A stretch of DNA of 34,385 bases from Candidatus Geothermincola primus (GTDB taxonomy: Bacteria > Actinomycetota > Geothermincolia > Geothermincolales > Geothermincolaceae): positions 1 through 34,385 of the forward strand of contig JACVIX010000021.1 of the NCBI GenBank assembly GCA_015711725.1, given 5' to 3'. A model generated the notes under the pieces. It was given only the letters and a program-made list of their open reading frames with translations, had not been told where the DNA came from and did not search any database. Position numbers and translations under genes: made by a program. This document shows positions 24,836 to 33,534 of the stretch, piece by piece; the stretch's first letter is position 1, and the number at the start of each line of letters is the position of its first letter.

Positions 24836-25343
24836 CTGTTCTCCTCTAAGCTTTAGACCTACCGGTCAGTCTTATATTATTATAGATTATTTAGCCTGTC
24901 AACATATAATTTTCAATTAACAGTTCCACGCAGGTTCAGCTAATGAAATCGAAAAATATAACTCCCTAGAGGTTTTCCATTCAAACGATGGTCGAGGAAA
25001 GCCACTAATGCGTTCAAAATAAGAAGGTCCAGGATAATCTATCCCCACCCCGTAAAGCCTATACTCTTACCAAATCCTTGAAATGAATCCGAAATAGAGG
25101 GGATGAACAACTTTATGCTACCGTGATTATCAAAGAAATTTTATGAATACTTCAAAATCCGAGATTTTACATCCAATCATCTTCGCGAAATTCCGCAGTA
25201 AAGCAACTATGAAAAAGTCTTCTTTAGTGTGAACTCAAAATTTGCCCCTTCTAGCCCTGCTATTTTTTACTCCTAATCATCGCTTCCATAAGTTGAACTT
25301 AAATAAGACGAATAAGACGAATAAAGAGGATATGATAATTCCC
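24836..25343. other. 508-bp gene-free region
   Basis: Apart from the TetR promoter/operator near 24855-24902 nothing is recognisable. The direct repeat AAGACGAAT AAGACGAAT near 25303-25322 is short. Confidence 0.5.
24855..24902 (-). promoter_or_regulatory. TetR gene promoter with overlapping operator
   Basis: On the minus strand a perfect -35 TTGACA (24897-24902) and -10 TAATAT (24874-24879) are 17 bases apart. Immediately after the -10 lies AGACTGACC/GGTAGGTCT (24855-24872), an imperfect palindrome centred on ACCGGT, a common half-site form for TetR proteins. It covers the expected start of transcription, as in autorepression. Confidence 0.7.
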
Positions 25344-27230
25344 TTATGGACTCTTTTCCCCATCGCCTTCACAGGGATAATCCTTTATGGCTAATTCAAA
25401 GCACGCTCCACCATCGTTGTACACTCTTATTTCCCCGCAGTATAAGCTCACCAATTTCTTCACGATGGCAAGCCCCATACCAGTTCCGGCTTCGCTTCCC
25501 CGGTAGAAGGGGATAAATATCTTCTCCACTTCCTCATCGGGGATGCCCGGCCCATTATCCTTTACCCGGTAGAGATGCGCGTCATGCCCTTCATCATAAG
25601 TGATGTTGACCTCAGGATGAGGACTGTCATTATGCACAACCGCATTGGCGATGAGATTGGCGAAGATCTGGTAGATATGGATGGGGTCCGCTTTTATGCG
25701 GCCCAAATCGCTATCTATATTGACTTTCGCTCCCTTTTCCTCCAGAAGCTCTCGCTTTTCACCTATAACCTTTTCAACTATCCATCGGACGTCTACCTCG
25801 GATACCAAGCCGGGTGGTTTACCGTGTTTCGACAGGCTGAGTAAATTATCGATGAGGGTCTCCGCTCGATAGGAGCTTTCCCGAATGGTCTCCAACACCT
25901 TCCTCGCCACTTCAGCGGTTTCGTTATCCGTACAATTCTCCATCAGATCCTCCAAGATGGAGGAGGCGGACTGAATGACTGAGACTGGCCCCCTTAAATC
26001 ATGAGAAACCATGTCGGCATAAACCTCCAGCTCACGGTTGATCCTCTTTATCTCTTCCTCCATTCGTTTACGTTTGGTAATGTCGACGATAAAACCTTCT
26101 ATGGCCACGATCTCGTCTCCCTCCCATACCGGCTGGATATTGAAGGTATGGTACTCTTTCCCGCCGGAAGCGGTTTGACGGCTGAACTCTTCAGCGATGG
26201 ACTCACCCGAGAGAGCTCTCTGAACATATTCTCTAGCCTGTTCCATATCCTCTGGGTTTTGGGTGATCTCGAAGGGTTTGCCCACCACATCCTCCAGTGA
26301 AAGCCCATGCATGCGTTCCCAAACCGGATTGACATATTGCCATAATCCGTCTCTTCCCACCCGATAATAGCCGAAGGGCGAATTCTCCACTATCCCCCGG
26401 AAACGCTCTTCGCTCCGCTTGAGCTCCCGAAAAAGGAGAGCGTAGGGTTTGGTCAACGAGGTCACCACAATTGCCCGGTAGATGAGATAGAAGGACGCTA
26501 TCTTTAGAAAATGCCCCAGCTGGTTAAAGAGCCCGTAGGGGTCCACATATAGGGTAAAAGAAAGCTCTGAGGCTATGGTGAGCAGTATGGAGGCTGAAAG
26601 CATAAAGAAAACATTTCTCTCTAGATTCTTTCGTTCCCAATAGAGAAAAGCTAAGGATAAAAGCAGGATAAAACAGATAATATACTCGCTTGCCCTCTTA
26701 AATAAAGTCAAGCCAGTTCCTTCGACGAAGCAGGCGGGAAAGACATCACCTATGAATATGGAGAAGAGAAGAAGTCCAGAAACCAGAAAATAGATAGCGA
26801 ATATACGTTCTGTTTTAAGCTTGTGGCGCAAGTAATAAGGCGCCGCGAGAAGGGAAAGGCTCTCCAGGTAGCGAGCGGCTATCCACAACTGGGTGGGCAG
26901 ATTGGTTCCATATCCGGTGAAAACCCCCATCCCTTTGTATGCCAGGGTGTGAACGAAATCCATGCAGCCAACGAAGAGATAGGCGATCCCCAGGAATAGA
27001 AGAAAATCATTGAGAATTATCTTTCTAGTATTCCAGGCAATTATAAGTATGCTCCAGGCGATGAGGACACTGAAGAACTCTGCGATTCCGTGGAAGAGCA
27101 GATAGTTGTAACGAGATGAAAGGTAGAGAGCCCCGAAAACCAGGCAGGCCACGCCCACATACATCCACGTTGTCTGATAACCTGAAAGCTTATTTCCTTC
27201 TCGTTCCTTTCGTTTGAGAGCTACACTCAA
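25344..27230 (-). CDS. MASE3-PAS sensor histidine kinase
   Basis: 628 residues. Residues 20-260 contain about seven to eight hydrophobic helices with the MASE3 landmarks AWSILIIAW, FLLFLGIAYLFVG-MDF-HTLAYKGMGVF and LPTQLWIAARYLESLSLL. A PAS domain follows (about 272-387), then the dimerisation/phospho-acceptor helix with His410 in MVSHDLRGP and the ATPase domain with the N box near 525-529 (NLIANA), DNGPGIP (558-564) and GTGMGLAIV (582-590). It is a complete membrane-bound sensor kinase, but no response regulator is encoded in the window. The start is a TTG; another site could be real, though the length fits the domain. Confidence 0.88.
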   Translation of the reverse strand: MSVALKRKEREGNKLSGYQTTWMYVGVACLVFGALYLSSRYNYLLFHGIAEFFSVLIAWSILIIAWNTRKIILNDFLLFLGIAYLFVGCMDFVHTLAYKGMGVFTGYGTNLPTQLWIAARYLESLSLLAAPYYLRHKLKTERIFAIYFLVSGLLLFSIFIGDVFPACFVEGTGLTLFKRASEYIICFILLLSLAFLYWERKNLERNVFFMLSASILLTIASELSFTLYVDPYGLFNQLGHFLKIASFYLIYRAIVVTSLTKPYALLFRELKRSEERFRGIVENSPFGYYRVGRDGLWQYVNPVWERMHGLSLEDVVGKPFEITQNPEDMEQAREYVQRALSGESIAEEFSRQTASGGKEYHTFNIQPVWEGDEIVAIEGFIVDITKRKRMEEEIKRINRELEVYADMVSHDLRGPVSVIQSASSILEDLMENCTDNETAEVARKVLETIRESSYRAETLIDNLLSLSKHGKPPGLVSEVDVRWIVEKVIGEKRELLEEKGAKVNIDSDLGRIKADPIHIYQIFANLIANAVVHNDSPHPEVNITYDEGHDAHLYRVKDNGPGIPDEEVEKIFIPFYRGSEAGTGMGLAIVKKLVSLYCGEIRVYNDGGACFELAIKDYPCEGDGEKSP

Positions 27231-27801
27231 GCCTTTCCACTAGCTTAACTCATAACCGTCGCCATAAATGCAAAATTAAAAAAGAAGACCTCTTTTACCT
27301 TTATCTTAAGCAGACCCTTCGAGGATTAGTCAATAGAAGGCATCGGTCACAGCTTTCGGGAATTTATCCTCAAGACTACGATATAACATTTTGACAAATT
27401 ACAATTTGTAATTCTTACATACTCCTATCAGTGCTTCTCTGACTCCAATTAATTTTCCCAGTTATTCCCCTCTTATACCCCTCCCTCTTGAACTTTTTTA
27501 CCATCGAACTTTTGAAAAACGCGGCATTCTCTCGCCACTTCATCCCCAACAGCCGCATCCCCAGTCCTCTGAAGAAAGATATAAATTGAAATATTATAAG
27601 TAGTAAAACAAAGGTATACGTTGGGTTATCTGTAGTTCCCAACTCGGACCATAATTGAGAAAATCCGAACGATCAAGTCCATACTTTTCTGGCATTAACC
27701 GCGAGCATCTGTTTAACTATATGAAAGAGGGTTCTCTCATACCCATGAGTTGAAGGGAATTCTTTAGATGAAAGCGAAATCAAGATTTGGAGGTGATGGC
27801 A
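27231..27801. other. 571-bp gene-free region
   Basis: An open frame of 75 codons exists on the minus strand (27415-27642), but it has no ribosome site or family resemblance. The only distinct element is the ACAAATT/AATTTGT palindrome at 27394-27409. Confidence 0.5.
27394..27409. promoter_or_regulatory. 16-bp AT-rich palindrome
   Basis: ACAAATT, AC, AATTTGT is a perfect 7-bp inverted repeat with TTGACA overlapping its left edge (27391-27396). It might be an operator over a promoter, but no clear -10 follows and the nearest gene on the plus strand is 390 bases away. Confidence 0.3.
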
Positions 27802-28239
27802 ATGACCATTGAGGAGAGCGGGCAGGAGAGAGAGCTTTCCCCGCAATATTCCGAGCAGGCTCCAGCGGAAGCAAGGAAACTCCGCAGGAGAAGAAGGGAA
27901 CCTGGCGAACCCAAACCTCCCCGCAAGAAAGTGAGCTGGGTGGCGGCGGCGGTAGTATGCTTGGTAGCAGTGATTCTGGTGATTATCCTCGCGCTGGCTT
28001 TTCTAATGCCAAATTATCGCAAAGGCTCCCGCATATCCAAAGTGGTAAACGGCTCCGAAAAGATCGAACTGACTATTTACACCAATACCGAGGCGGTAAA
28101 ACAGCACGACATCAATCCCATCAAGGCGGAAGATCTTCTAACCAAGGATTTCGAGGACATGGGAGCGGCCAAAGGCAACGTGGTGGTGAGGATCATACTC
28201 ACTGACAGACAGGAGAGTCAGGAGGCAAAGGCAGAATAG
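27802..28239 (+). CDS. Single-pass membrane protein of unknown function
   Basis: About 145 residues. A basic, proline-rich N-terminus (RKLRRRRREPGEPKPPRKK) precedes one transmembrane helix (VAAAVVCLVAVILVIILALAFLM), and about 65 residues follow outside (PNYRKGSRISKVVNGSEKIEL...). The orientation by the positive-inside rule puts the C-terminal part outside the cell. I chose ATG 27802 because GGAGG lies eight bases upstream; earlier in-frame TTG, GTG and ATG codons overlap the ribosome site. The stop overlaps the start of the following MscS gene, so the two are translationally coupled and may work together. I do not recognise a family. Confidence 0.65.
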   Translation: MTIEESGQERELSPQYSEQAPAEARKLRRRRREPGEPKPPRKKVSWVAAAVVCLVAVILVIILALAFLMPNYRKGSRISKVVNGSEKIELTIYTNTEAVKQHDINPIKAEDLLTKDFEDMGAAKGNVVVRIILTDRQESQEAKAE

Positions 28240-29042
28240 TGGCGGCTAGTCTGATAATCGACTCCTTCCGGAATTTCTATGAGAGCCTAGTGGCTAAACT
28301 TCCCCAGATAGGCGTGGCTCTCTTGGTTATCCTGGTATCCTATATAATCGCCCGCATGATAAGGGTGGCCACGCGTAAAGCCCTTGCCCGCTTGAGCACC
28401 ACCGCCCACCTGGATGTCCTGCTCTCCCGCTTTATCTCATACATCGTAATAGGGCTGGGGGTGATAGTCGCCCTAGGAGTAATAGGGGTGAACATGGGAG
28501 CGTTGATCGCTTCCCTGGGCCTGGTGAGCGTAGGCTTGGGGTTCGCGATCAGGGACGTGATTAGCAATTTTATCGCGGGTGTGATTCTCATTCTGCAGAG
28601 ACCTTATAAGATCGGCGATTCGGTGACTCTGGGGGAGGTGGAGGGAATCGTCGAGGACATTCGCGTGCGGGACACCATTATCAGGCGCAACGACGGGAGG
28701 CTGGTTTTCATTCCCAACACAAATATCTTCAACAATAATATTAACAACAACAGCCTGGCGGTGGCTCGCCGCAGTGAATTTGTCATCTCCATACCTCTTA
28801 AAGAAGACCTGGAGAAGGCAGTGGGGCTTATCCGGAGCTCACTTGGAGAGGTAGATGGAATTCTCGCCCAACCATCCCCCCAAGTCGGTGCTGAAAGCAT
28901 AGATGACGAGAGATTCGTCATCCGGGCATTGTACTGGGCTGATCCCGCCGCTGACTTGTTCGCGCTAAAGACTCAAGCCATTAATGCCTCCATCAAAAGC
29001 CTGTCCTCCTCTGGCTTGCTGCCCACAGAAGAGGACGTTTGA
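28239..29042 (+). CDS. MscS-family mechanosensitive ion channel
   Basis: 267 residues, close to the size of small MscS channels. Two hydrophobic helices (IGVALLVILVSYIIARMI; FISYIVIGLGVIVALGVIGV) lead to the pore helix GALIASLGLVSVGLGFAIRD followed by FIAGVILILQRPYKIGDSV, then the beta domain (GEVEGIVEDIRVRDTIIRRNDGRLVFIPNTNIF) and an alpha/beta C-terminal domain. The family releases small solutes when osmotic pressure drops. It starts at a GTG sharing a base with the upstream stop codon. Confidence 0.92.
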   Translation: MAASLIIDSFRNFYESLVAKLPQIGVALLVILVSYIIARMIRVATRKALARLSTTAHLDVLLSRFISYIVIGLGVIVALGVIGVNMGALIASLGLVSVGLGFAIRDVISNFIAGVILILQRPYKIGDSVTLGEVEGIVEDIRVRDTIIRRNDGRLVFIPNTNIFNNNINNNSLAVARRSEFVISIPLKEDLEKAVGLIRSSLGEVDGILAQPSPQVGAESIDDERFVIRALYWADPAADLFALKTQAINASIKSLSSSGLLPTEEDV

Positions 29043-29418
29043 AATTCTCACAGCAGTATATCCACGCCTCAAAGGCAAATATGGATCTTCTCTCTGCCTA
29101 CCGGTACCAGTTAAACAGATGATAATTTATATTTTTCCACCCTTCCCGGAAGAGATTAAAACAATCAGGTGATATTGAACCCCCTTCAACTCCCGCCTAG
29201 AATATCAGTGTCATCGCCACTGAACAAGCAACTCACGCAAATTTACATTATTTAAAATTATCGTCAAAACCTAATCGACTTCGATCAAGAGAAAAGCAAA
29301 ATTTATAATGGGCAGTAGGCATAAAAAGACTCGTTGTTAAACGGTCCGATTGCCCATCCAGGGTTTTATTCCTTACGCTTTTCAAAGTATGGTTGAGAAA
29401 TTATGTCCTCAAGGACGA
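29043..29418. other. 376-bp gene-free region
   Basis: No gene, RNA or strong repeat is apparent. A short palindrome GTCCTTGAGGAC (29407-29418 region) lies just beyond the stop of the Lrp-type gene but has no T-run. Confidence 0.5.
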
Positions 29419-29652
29419 TTAACTTAGCTCCACCACTAGACGGGTATCCGTGGCGTTTATCCCCTCTATAGAGTGAAGGTCCGCCAGAATTACTTCGCTT
29501 ATATCCCTGGCATCCTCTGCCTCAAGGAAGGCGATGATATCGTCCGGTCCGGTGACACAGTAAACCTCCTTGACGTGCCGCATGGACGAGACCTCTTCAA
29601 CAACGCTCCTCACTTTTCCGGGCTCCACCTTGATAAGGACAAACGCCTTCAT
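29419..29652 (-). CDS. Stand-alone Lrp/AsnC ligand-binding (RAM) domain protein
   Basis: 77 residues: MKAFVLIKVEPGKVRSVVEEVSSM, VKEVYCVTGPDDIIAFLEAED and IEGINATDTRLVVEL give the alternating strand-helix pattern of the Lrp/AsnC effector domain without the helix-turn-helix. Such proteins form multimers and bind amino acids or related ligands; their output is usually unknown. ATG 29652 has GGAGG eight bases before it; an in-frame ATG at 29667 overlaps that site. It has no operon partner. Confidence 0.85.
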   Translation of the reverse strand: MKAFVLIKVEPGKVRSVVEEVSSMRHVKEVYCVTGPDDIIAFLEAEDARDISEVILADLHSIEGINATDTRLVVELS

Positions 29653-29880
29653 CAGCCTCACCTCCATTCACTCGTGGATATAATCTCGCAGACCTTTTGG
29701 AGCTCTTCGCCCTTCTCAATTAATTATTTTCCATTGAAGCATCAATTTAAACGGCCGAGGCAAATATAAAGGCATGTTTCTTGCAAATGTCGAACCTAAT
29801 GTTAGAATTTGAATTGGCTCCTTCGCGTAGCCGATAACAATATCAAATATCTTCACATCATCAAGGGGAGGAGAGCGCGC

Positions 29881-30765
29881 TTGGCTCTAGTCGCGGCAGT
29901 GGTTCTGGCTTTTATCGCCACCGCCTGTATTAACTACTCGGGCTATATGCAAAAGAGAGAGCTCAACAACCTGCCGCGCATCGAGAAGAAGAATTTTTTC
30001 AGGACCCTCAAAGCTTTCTTCACCTGCATCCCTTGGTTGGAAGCGCAGGGTCTCCAATTCCTAGGGACTTTTGTTCACGCCATCGCCGCGGGTCTCGCGC
30101 CTCTTTCTGTGGTCCAACCCATCAACACCTCTGGCGTATTGTTGTTGGCATTGTTGGCTATCACTAGGTTGGGGGAGAAGGCCAGCACAATAGACTGGGC
30201 AGGCATTGGATCCATCATTTTGGGTTTGATACTGCTGGGCTTGAGCCTGAGGGGAGGGGAGTCGGCACCACTCCATTTCAACCCCTATTTCCTCTGGTTT
30301 CTTATCATCTTGCTCTTCTTTATCTCGGGAACCAGTTTCTTCACCGCCTTCAAGAAGAAGGATGAACGCACCCCTGTGATGATCGCCATCGGCAATGGGG
30401 TGCTTCTGGGATTGAACGCTGTGCTGGTCAAGCTAGCCGTCAATGACCTGGCCTCTAAGTTTTGGAACGAAAGTTTGGGGGCGGCACTCGCTTCCCCTTA
30501 CATCTGGATGGTGCTGGCCATTTCCATTGTCACGCTCCTGCTCTCCCAGATCGCCCTACAAAGAGGCAAGGCTATCATCGTCATCCCGGTAATCTATGGC
30601 TTGTCCAATCTTATTCCCATCCTCATCGGGGTGATTGCCTTGGGGGAGCATTTCCCCACCCGCGGTATTCTGATTCTCATGCGCTTTGGCTCCATCCTCT
30701 TAATCCTCGGCGGAGCCGTCCTTCTCTCTCTAGGCAAAGAAGAACCGGCTGCCGCCTCCCTTTAA
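29881..30765 (+). CDS. DMT-superfamily (NIPA/EamA-like) membrane transporter
   Basis: About 294 residues with roughly nine hydrophobic helices (ALVAAVVLAFIATACIN first; FGSILLILGGAVLLSLG last). The pattern of two similar halves, each ending with a short charged loop and a run such as GIGSIILGLILLGLSLRGGE and MRFGSILLILGGAVLLSLGK, is that of drug/metabolite transporters, and the N-terminal INYSGYMQKRE plus VQPINTSGVLLLALLA resemble NIPA-type members. Substrate unknown. I place the start at TTG 29881 because AAGGGGAGG lies nine bases before it and the first helix begins right there; the frame is open upstream to 29809 without a ribosome site. Confidence 0.75.
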   Translation: MALVAAVVLAFIATACINYSGYMQKRELNNLPRIEKKNFFRTLKAFFTCIPWLEAQGLQFLGTFVHAIAAGLAPLSVVQPINTSGVLLLALLAITRLGEKASTIDWAGIGSIILGLILLGLSLRGGESAPLHFNPYFLWFLIILLFFISGTSFFTAFKKKDERTPVMIAIGNGVLLGLNAVLVKLAVNDLASKFWNESLGAALASPYIWMVLAISIVTLLLSQIALQRGKAIIVIPVIYGLSNLIPILIGVIALGEHFPTRGILILMRFGSILLILGGAVLLSLGKEEPAAASL

Positions 30766-30854
30766 AGCTTTAAAATCGTGGGCTAACGCAACTCCTCGCC
30801 TATTTCAGAAATCTCGATGAGAACTTCATACTCACGCATGCTATCATATGATTT

Positions 30855-31598
30855 ATGAAATATGAACAGATAGAAGGCAGGAACTCAGTCCTGGAGGCTC
30901 TTAAAGGCAAGCGGGTCTCCTACGAACTGCTTATCTCCTCCAACCTGCGAGAAGGCAAGACTTTAGAGGAAATATTGAAATGGGCTAATCGAAAGAAGGT
31001 GCCGATAAGCACCCTTCCCAAAATCGAGATGGACCGTCTCTCCAAATCGGAGAACCACCAGGGGGTAATTTTACGCACGGAGCCCTATCGATATACCTCT
31101 TTCCGCAGATTGCTGGAGCGATTAAGTTTGGAGGAAAAACCGCCCCTTCTGGTCATCCTGGATGGGGTGATGGACCCTCAGAATCTAGGCAATGTGCTCA
31201 GGACTTGTGAAGCTGCCGGGGTCTATGCCGTTATCCTTCCCCGGCACCGTTCGGTTCCGATAACGCCCACGGTTTACCACACGGCTTGTGGAGCCCTGGA
31301 ACACGTCTCCGTCTGTACCGTGCCCAACTTAGCGGGAGCTATTAGGGAATTGAAGAAGGCGGGGATCTGGATCGTGGGAGCAGATCCCCACTCAGAGCAG
31401 AACTGCTACGAAGCCGATCTCACCGGCAGGCTCGCCTTGGTGATGGGGGCGGAGGACCGGGGATTATCCAGGCTGACCCGCGAAAATTGCGATCAACTGG
31501 TAAGAATTCCCATGTTAGGGAAGATCTCTTCCCTTAATGTGGCGGTAGCCACCGGGATATTGCTTTTCGAATCGCTCAGGCAGAGGTTGAGACGATGA
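30855..31598 (+). CDS. rlmB: 23S rRNA (guanosine-2'-O)-methyltransferase, TrmH/SpoU family
   Basis: 247 residues. An N-terminal substrate-binding domain (IEGRNSVLEALKGKRVSYELLIS) is followed by the knotted SPOUT domain: ILDGVMDPQNLGNVLRTCEAAGV, then VMGAEDRGLSRLTRENCDQLVRIPMLGKISSLNVAVATGILLFE, which contains all three motifs of the 2'-O-methyltransferases. The likely target is G2251 of 23S rRNA. No ribosome site is visible before ATG 30855, so it may be translated from a short or leaderless message. It overlaps the following NYN gene by four bases, an arrangement found widely in Gram-positive bacteria and Actinobacteria. Confidence 0.9.
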   Translation: MKYEQIEGRNSVLEALKGKRVSYELLISSNLREGKTLEEILKWANRKKVPISTLPKIEMDRLSKSENHQGVILRTEPYRYTSFRRLLERLSLEEKPPLLVILDGVMDPQNLGNVLRTCEAAGVYAVILPRHRSVPITPTVYHTACGALEHVSVCTVPNLAGAIRELKKAGIWIVGADPHSEQNCYEADLTGRLALVMGAEDRGLSRLTRENCDQLVRIPMLGKISSLNVAVATGILLFESLRQRLRR

Positions 31599-32104
31599 AA
31601 GTTCTTATCGTGGACGGATATAACATCATCTTCTCCTGGCCGGAACTTGCTCAACTCATGGAAAAGGATTTGGAGGGAGCCCGGGAAGGTTTGTTAGCTC
31701 TGCTTACCCCTCTTGCCGATTGGGAAACTCTCAGCGTGATCGTGGTCTTCGACGCTGGCTCCACCGACAACCTAGCGGTTGAGATGGAGAGCAAACCTCC
31801 GCTGACGATCCTTTACACCAGGAAGGGGCAGTCAGCGGACTCCATTATCGAGGAGCTGGTAATGCAGATGGCGGAAGATCACAGCGTCACTGTAGCCACC
31901 GGCGACAGAGCGGAGAGAGACCTCGCTCGTTTCCTCGGATCAAGCGTTATCGACGCCGCACAGTTAAGGGGGCTGTTGGAGATCGCGAAGACGGAGATAG
32001 AGCGTGCCTCAAAGGAACTTCAAGAAAGGTCGAGGAGAAATCGCCTGGAAGACGCAGTAGGTGAGGAAATCAAAGAGATTTTGAACAACATGCGTTTTCG
32101 TTAG
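31595..32104 (+). CDS. YacP/Rae1-like NYN-domain ribonuclease
   Basis: 169 residues. Conserved acidic sites appear in VLIVDGYNIIFSWPEL, VVFDAG and VATGDRAERD, matching the PIN-like fold of YacP; its B. subtilis relative Rae1 cleaves mRNA on the ribosome. The coupling to rlmB (ATGA overlap) is the usual context. The protein is of normal length with a charged helical C-terminus (ERASKELQERSRRNRLEDAVGEEI). Confidence 0.88.
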   Translation: MKVLIVDGYNIIFSWPELAQLMEKDLEGAREGLLALLTPLADWETLSVIVVFDAGSTDNLAVEMESKPPLTILYTRKGQSADSIIEELVMQMAEDHSVTVATGDRAERDLARFLGSSVIDAAQLRGLLEIAKTEIERASKELQERSRRNRLEDAVGEEIKEILNNMRFR

Positions 32105-32204
32105 AACGTCACTATCTTATAAGTTTTCCAGCTCGAAACATTTCCGTCTTTTATGAAACCATCCTTTCTCTTATACTTGAATTGATACTTCGAAAGTTCA
32201 CGCG

Positions 32205-32279
32205 GCCGGTGTAGCTCAAAGGCAGAGCGACCGCCTTGTAAGCGGTTGGTTGGAGGTTCGATTCCTCTCACCGGCTCCA
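32205..32279 (+). tRNA. tRNA-Thr (anticodon TGT)
   Basis: Acceptor arms GCCGGTG (32205-32211) and CACCGGC (32269-32275) pair perfectly, the anticodon stem ACCGC/GCGGT encloses the loop CTTGTAA with anticodon TGT, and GGAGG-TTCGATT-CCTCT forms the T-arm. Discriminator T and CCA (32277-32279) are encoded. Reads the threonine codon ACA and related ACN codons. Confidence 0.95.
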
Positions 32280-32307
32280 ATTTTACCCTTTTTTACGCAT
32301 CGGCGAG

Positions 32308-33534
32308 TTAGGCAATCCCCTCCGCTTGCGCACGATCTTTCATATCCAGCTCTCGGAAGACTGGGTCTACCAGCTCGATGGGGTAGGGAAGCTCCGCGTC
32401 ATCGGGAATATTGTGAATATATTTCCTCCGGAAATCGGGGTCCTGCATGCGGCAGGTCATGGTCTTGCGATCGTATTCGGGATGTATCTTCATGCGCTGC
32501 CAGATATCCCTCAGAGGCTCCTCCCTCACATTGCCGAAGTGTAGGGGACAGAAGTCGCAAGGGGTCACATAACCGTTGTGGGTTATATGAATCTGCCACT
32601 TAACCCCGAAACAGCCCATGATGTGGGGATCGTTCACGTGAGCCATATAACATACTCGAGGACCCTTGCGATCCTTCCATTGCCCCTCGTGTATCTCTCG
32701 TACCTTCTCCCGTTCATCATCGGTAAGAAGAATTTCGTCATTCTTCAGCAGCTTCCCTGTGGGGACTAGATCAAAGATGGTGAGTTCGCGCACCCCCAGC
32801 TCTTTGCATAGCTCGATATAGCGGTGCTGATACCCTTTGCGCACCGCCTCCTTCCCCATGTAAGTGGAGATGCCCACAGCCATACCCATATCCACCGCGC
32901 GCTGTATCCCTTGGATAGCGGCATCGAAAAGTCCATCCACCCCCCTCAAGGTGTCATGTTCCTCCGCATAGGGGCTGTCCAAGCTGACGAAGATGGTATG
33001 GCATCCGGCGCGTCTCAACATCTCTAGATTTTCCCGGGTGAGCAGGGAACCATTGGTGAAGAGATCAGCCACGCAATCATTCTTGACGATCTGTCGAATG
33101 ATAACATCGAGATCGGGCCGCAAGAGAGGCTCTCCACCGGTGATAATCAGATCGGTCATACCCAGCTGGGCGCACTGGTCAATAGTCCTGCACCACTCCT
33201 CCGTGTTAAGAGTATGGGCGGCACTCCTGCGATAAGCGGAACAATGAATACATCTGGCATTGCACTGCGCCGTCACCGCTAGAGTTGCCGCATGGGGACC
33301 CCATTCTCTACCCAATCCCCGATTGATGATATTCTGATAGAACCTCAGGTAAGCGGTGGACTTGGCCGGCGGGAGATGGTAGGTGAGCCGGTCCGGTCGA
33401 GCGAACTTGATAAATGGAAATGGAGGGCCTAGATTCTTCAGGATCCAGCCTCCCGCCACCATAAATAGGGGAAAGGTTGGGGGACCAAAGGCTTTATAAA
33501 ATTTCCTTCTCAGTATGCGCGATTTTTTAACCAT
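32308..33534 (-). CDS. Radical SAM protein with SPASM-like C-terminal cysteines
   Basis: 408 residues. The radical SAM cluster motif C-x3-C-x2-C is at residues 91-98 (CNARCIHC), followed by TGGEPLLRP (132-140) and a TIM-barrel pattern (SLDSPYAEEHDTLRG). Further cysteines at about 308, 326, 329 and 361 (GCFGVKW, CDFCPLHFGN, CRMQD) resemble the twitch/SPASM auxiliary cluster of enzymes that modify peptides or cofactors. The first 80 residues are basic and hydrophobic-aromatic and could contact the membrane. No small peptide precursor gene or partner is recognisable nearby, so the substrate is unknown. Confidence 0.85.
   Translation of the reverse strand: MVKKSRILRRKFYKAFGPPTFPLFMVAGGWILKNLGPPFPFIKFARPDRLTYHLPPAKSTAYLRFYQNIINRGLGREWGPHAATLAVTAQCNARCIHCSAYRRSAAHTLNTEEWCRTIDQCAQLGMTDLIITGGEPLLRPDLDVIIRQIVKNDCVADLFTNGSLLTRENLEMLRRAGCHTIFVSLDSPYAEEHDTLRGVDGLFDAAIQGIQRAVDMGMAVGISTYMGKEAVRKGYQHRYIELCKELGVRELTIFDLVPTGKLLKNDEILLTDDEREKVREIHEGQWKDRKGPRVCYMAHVNDPHIMGCFGVKWQIHITHNGYVTPCDFCPLHFGNVREEPLRDIWQRMKIHPEYDRKTMTCRMQDPDFRRKYIHNIPDDAELPYPIELVDPVFRELDMKDRAQAEGIA

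Noticed and set aside
27415-27642. 75-codon minus-strand frame with a hydrophobic start
   Set aside because: TTG start without a ribosome site, AT-rich composition, and no recognisable family.
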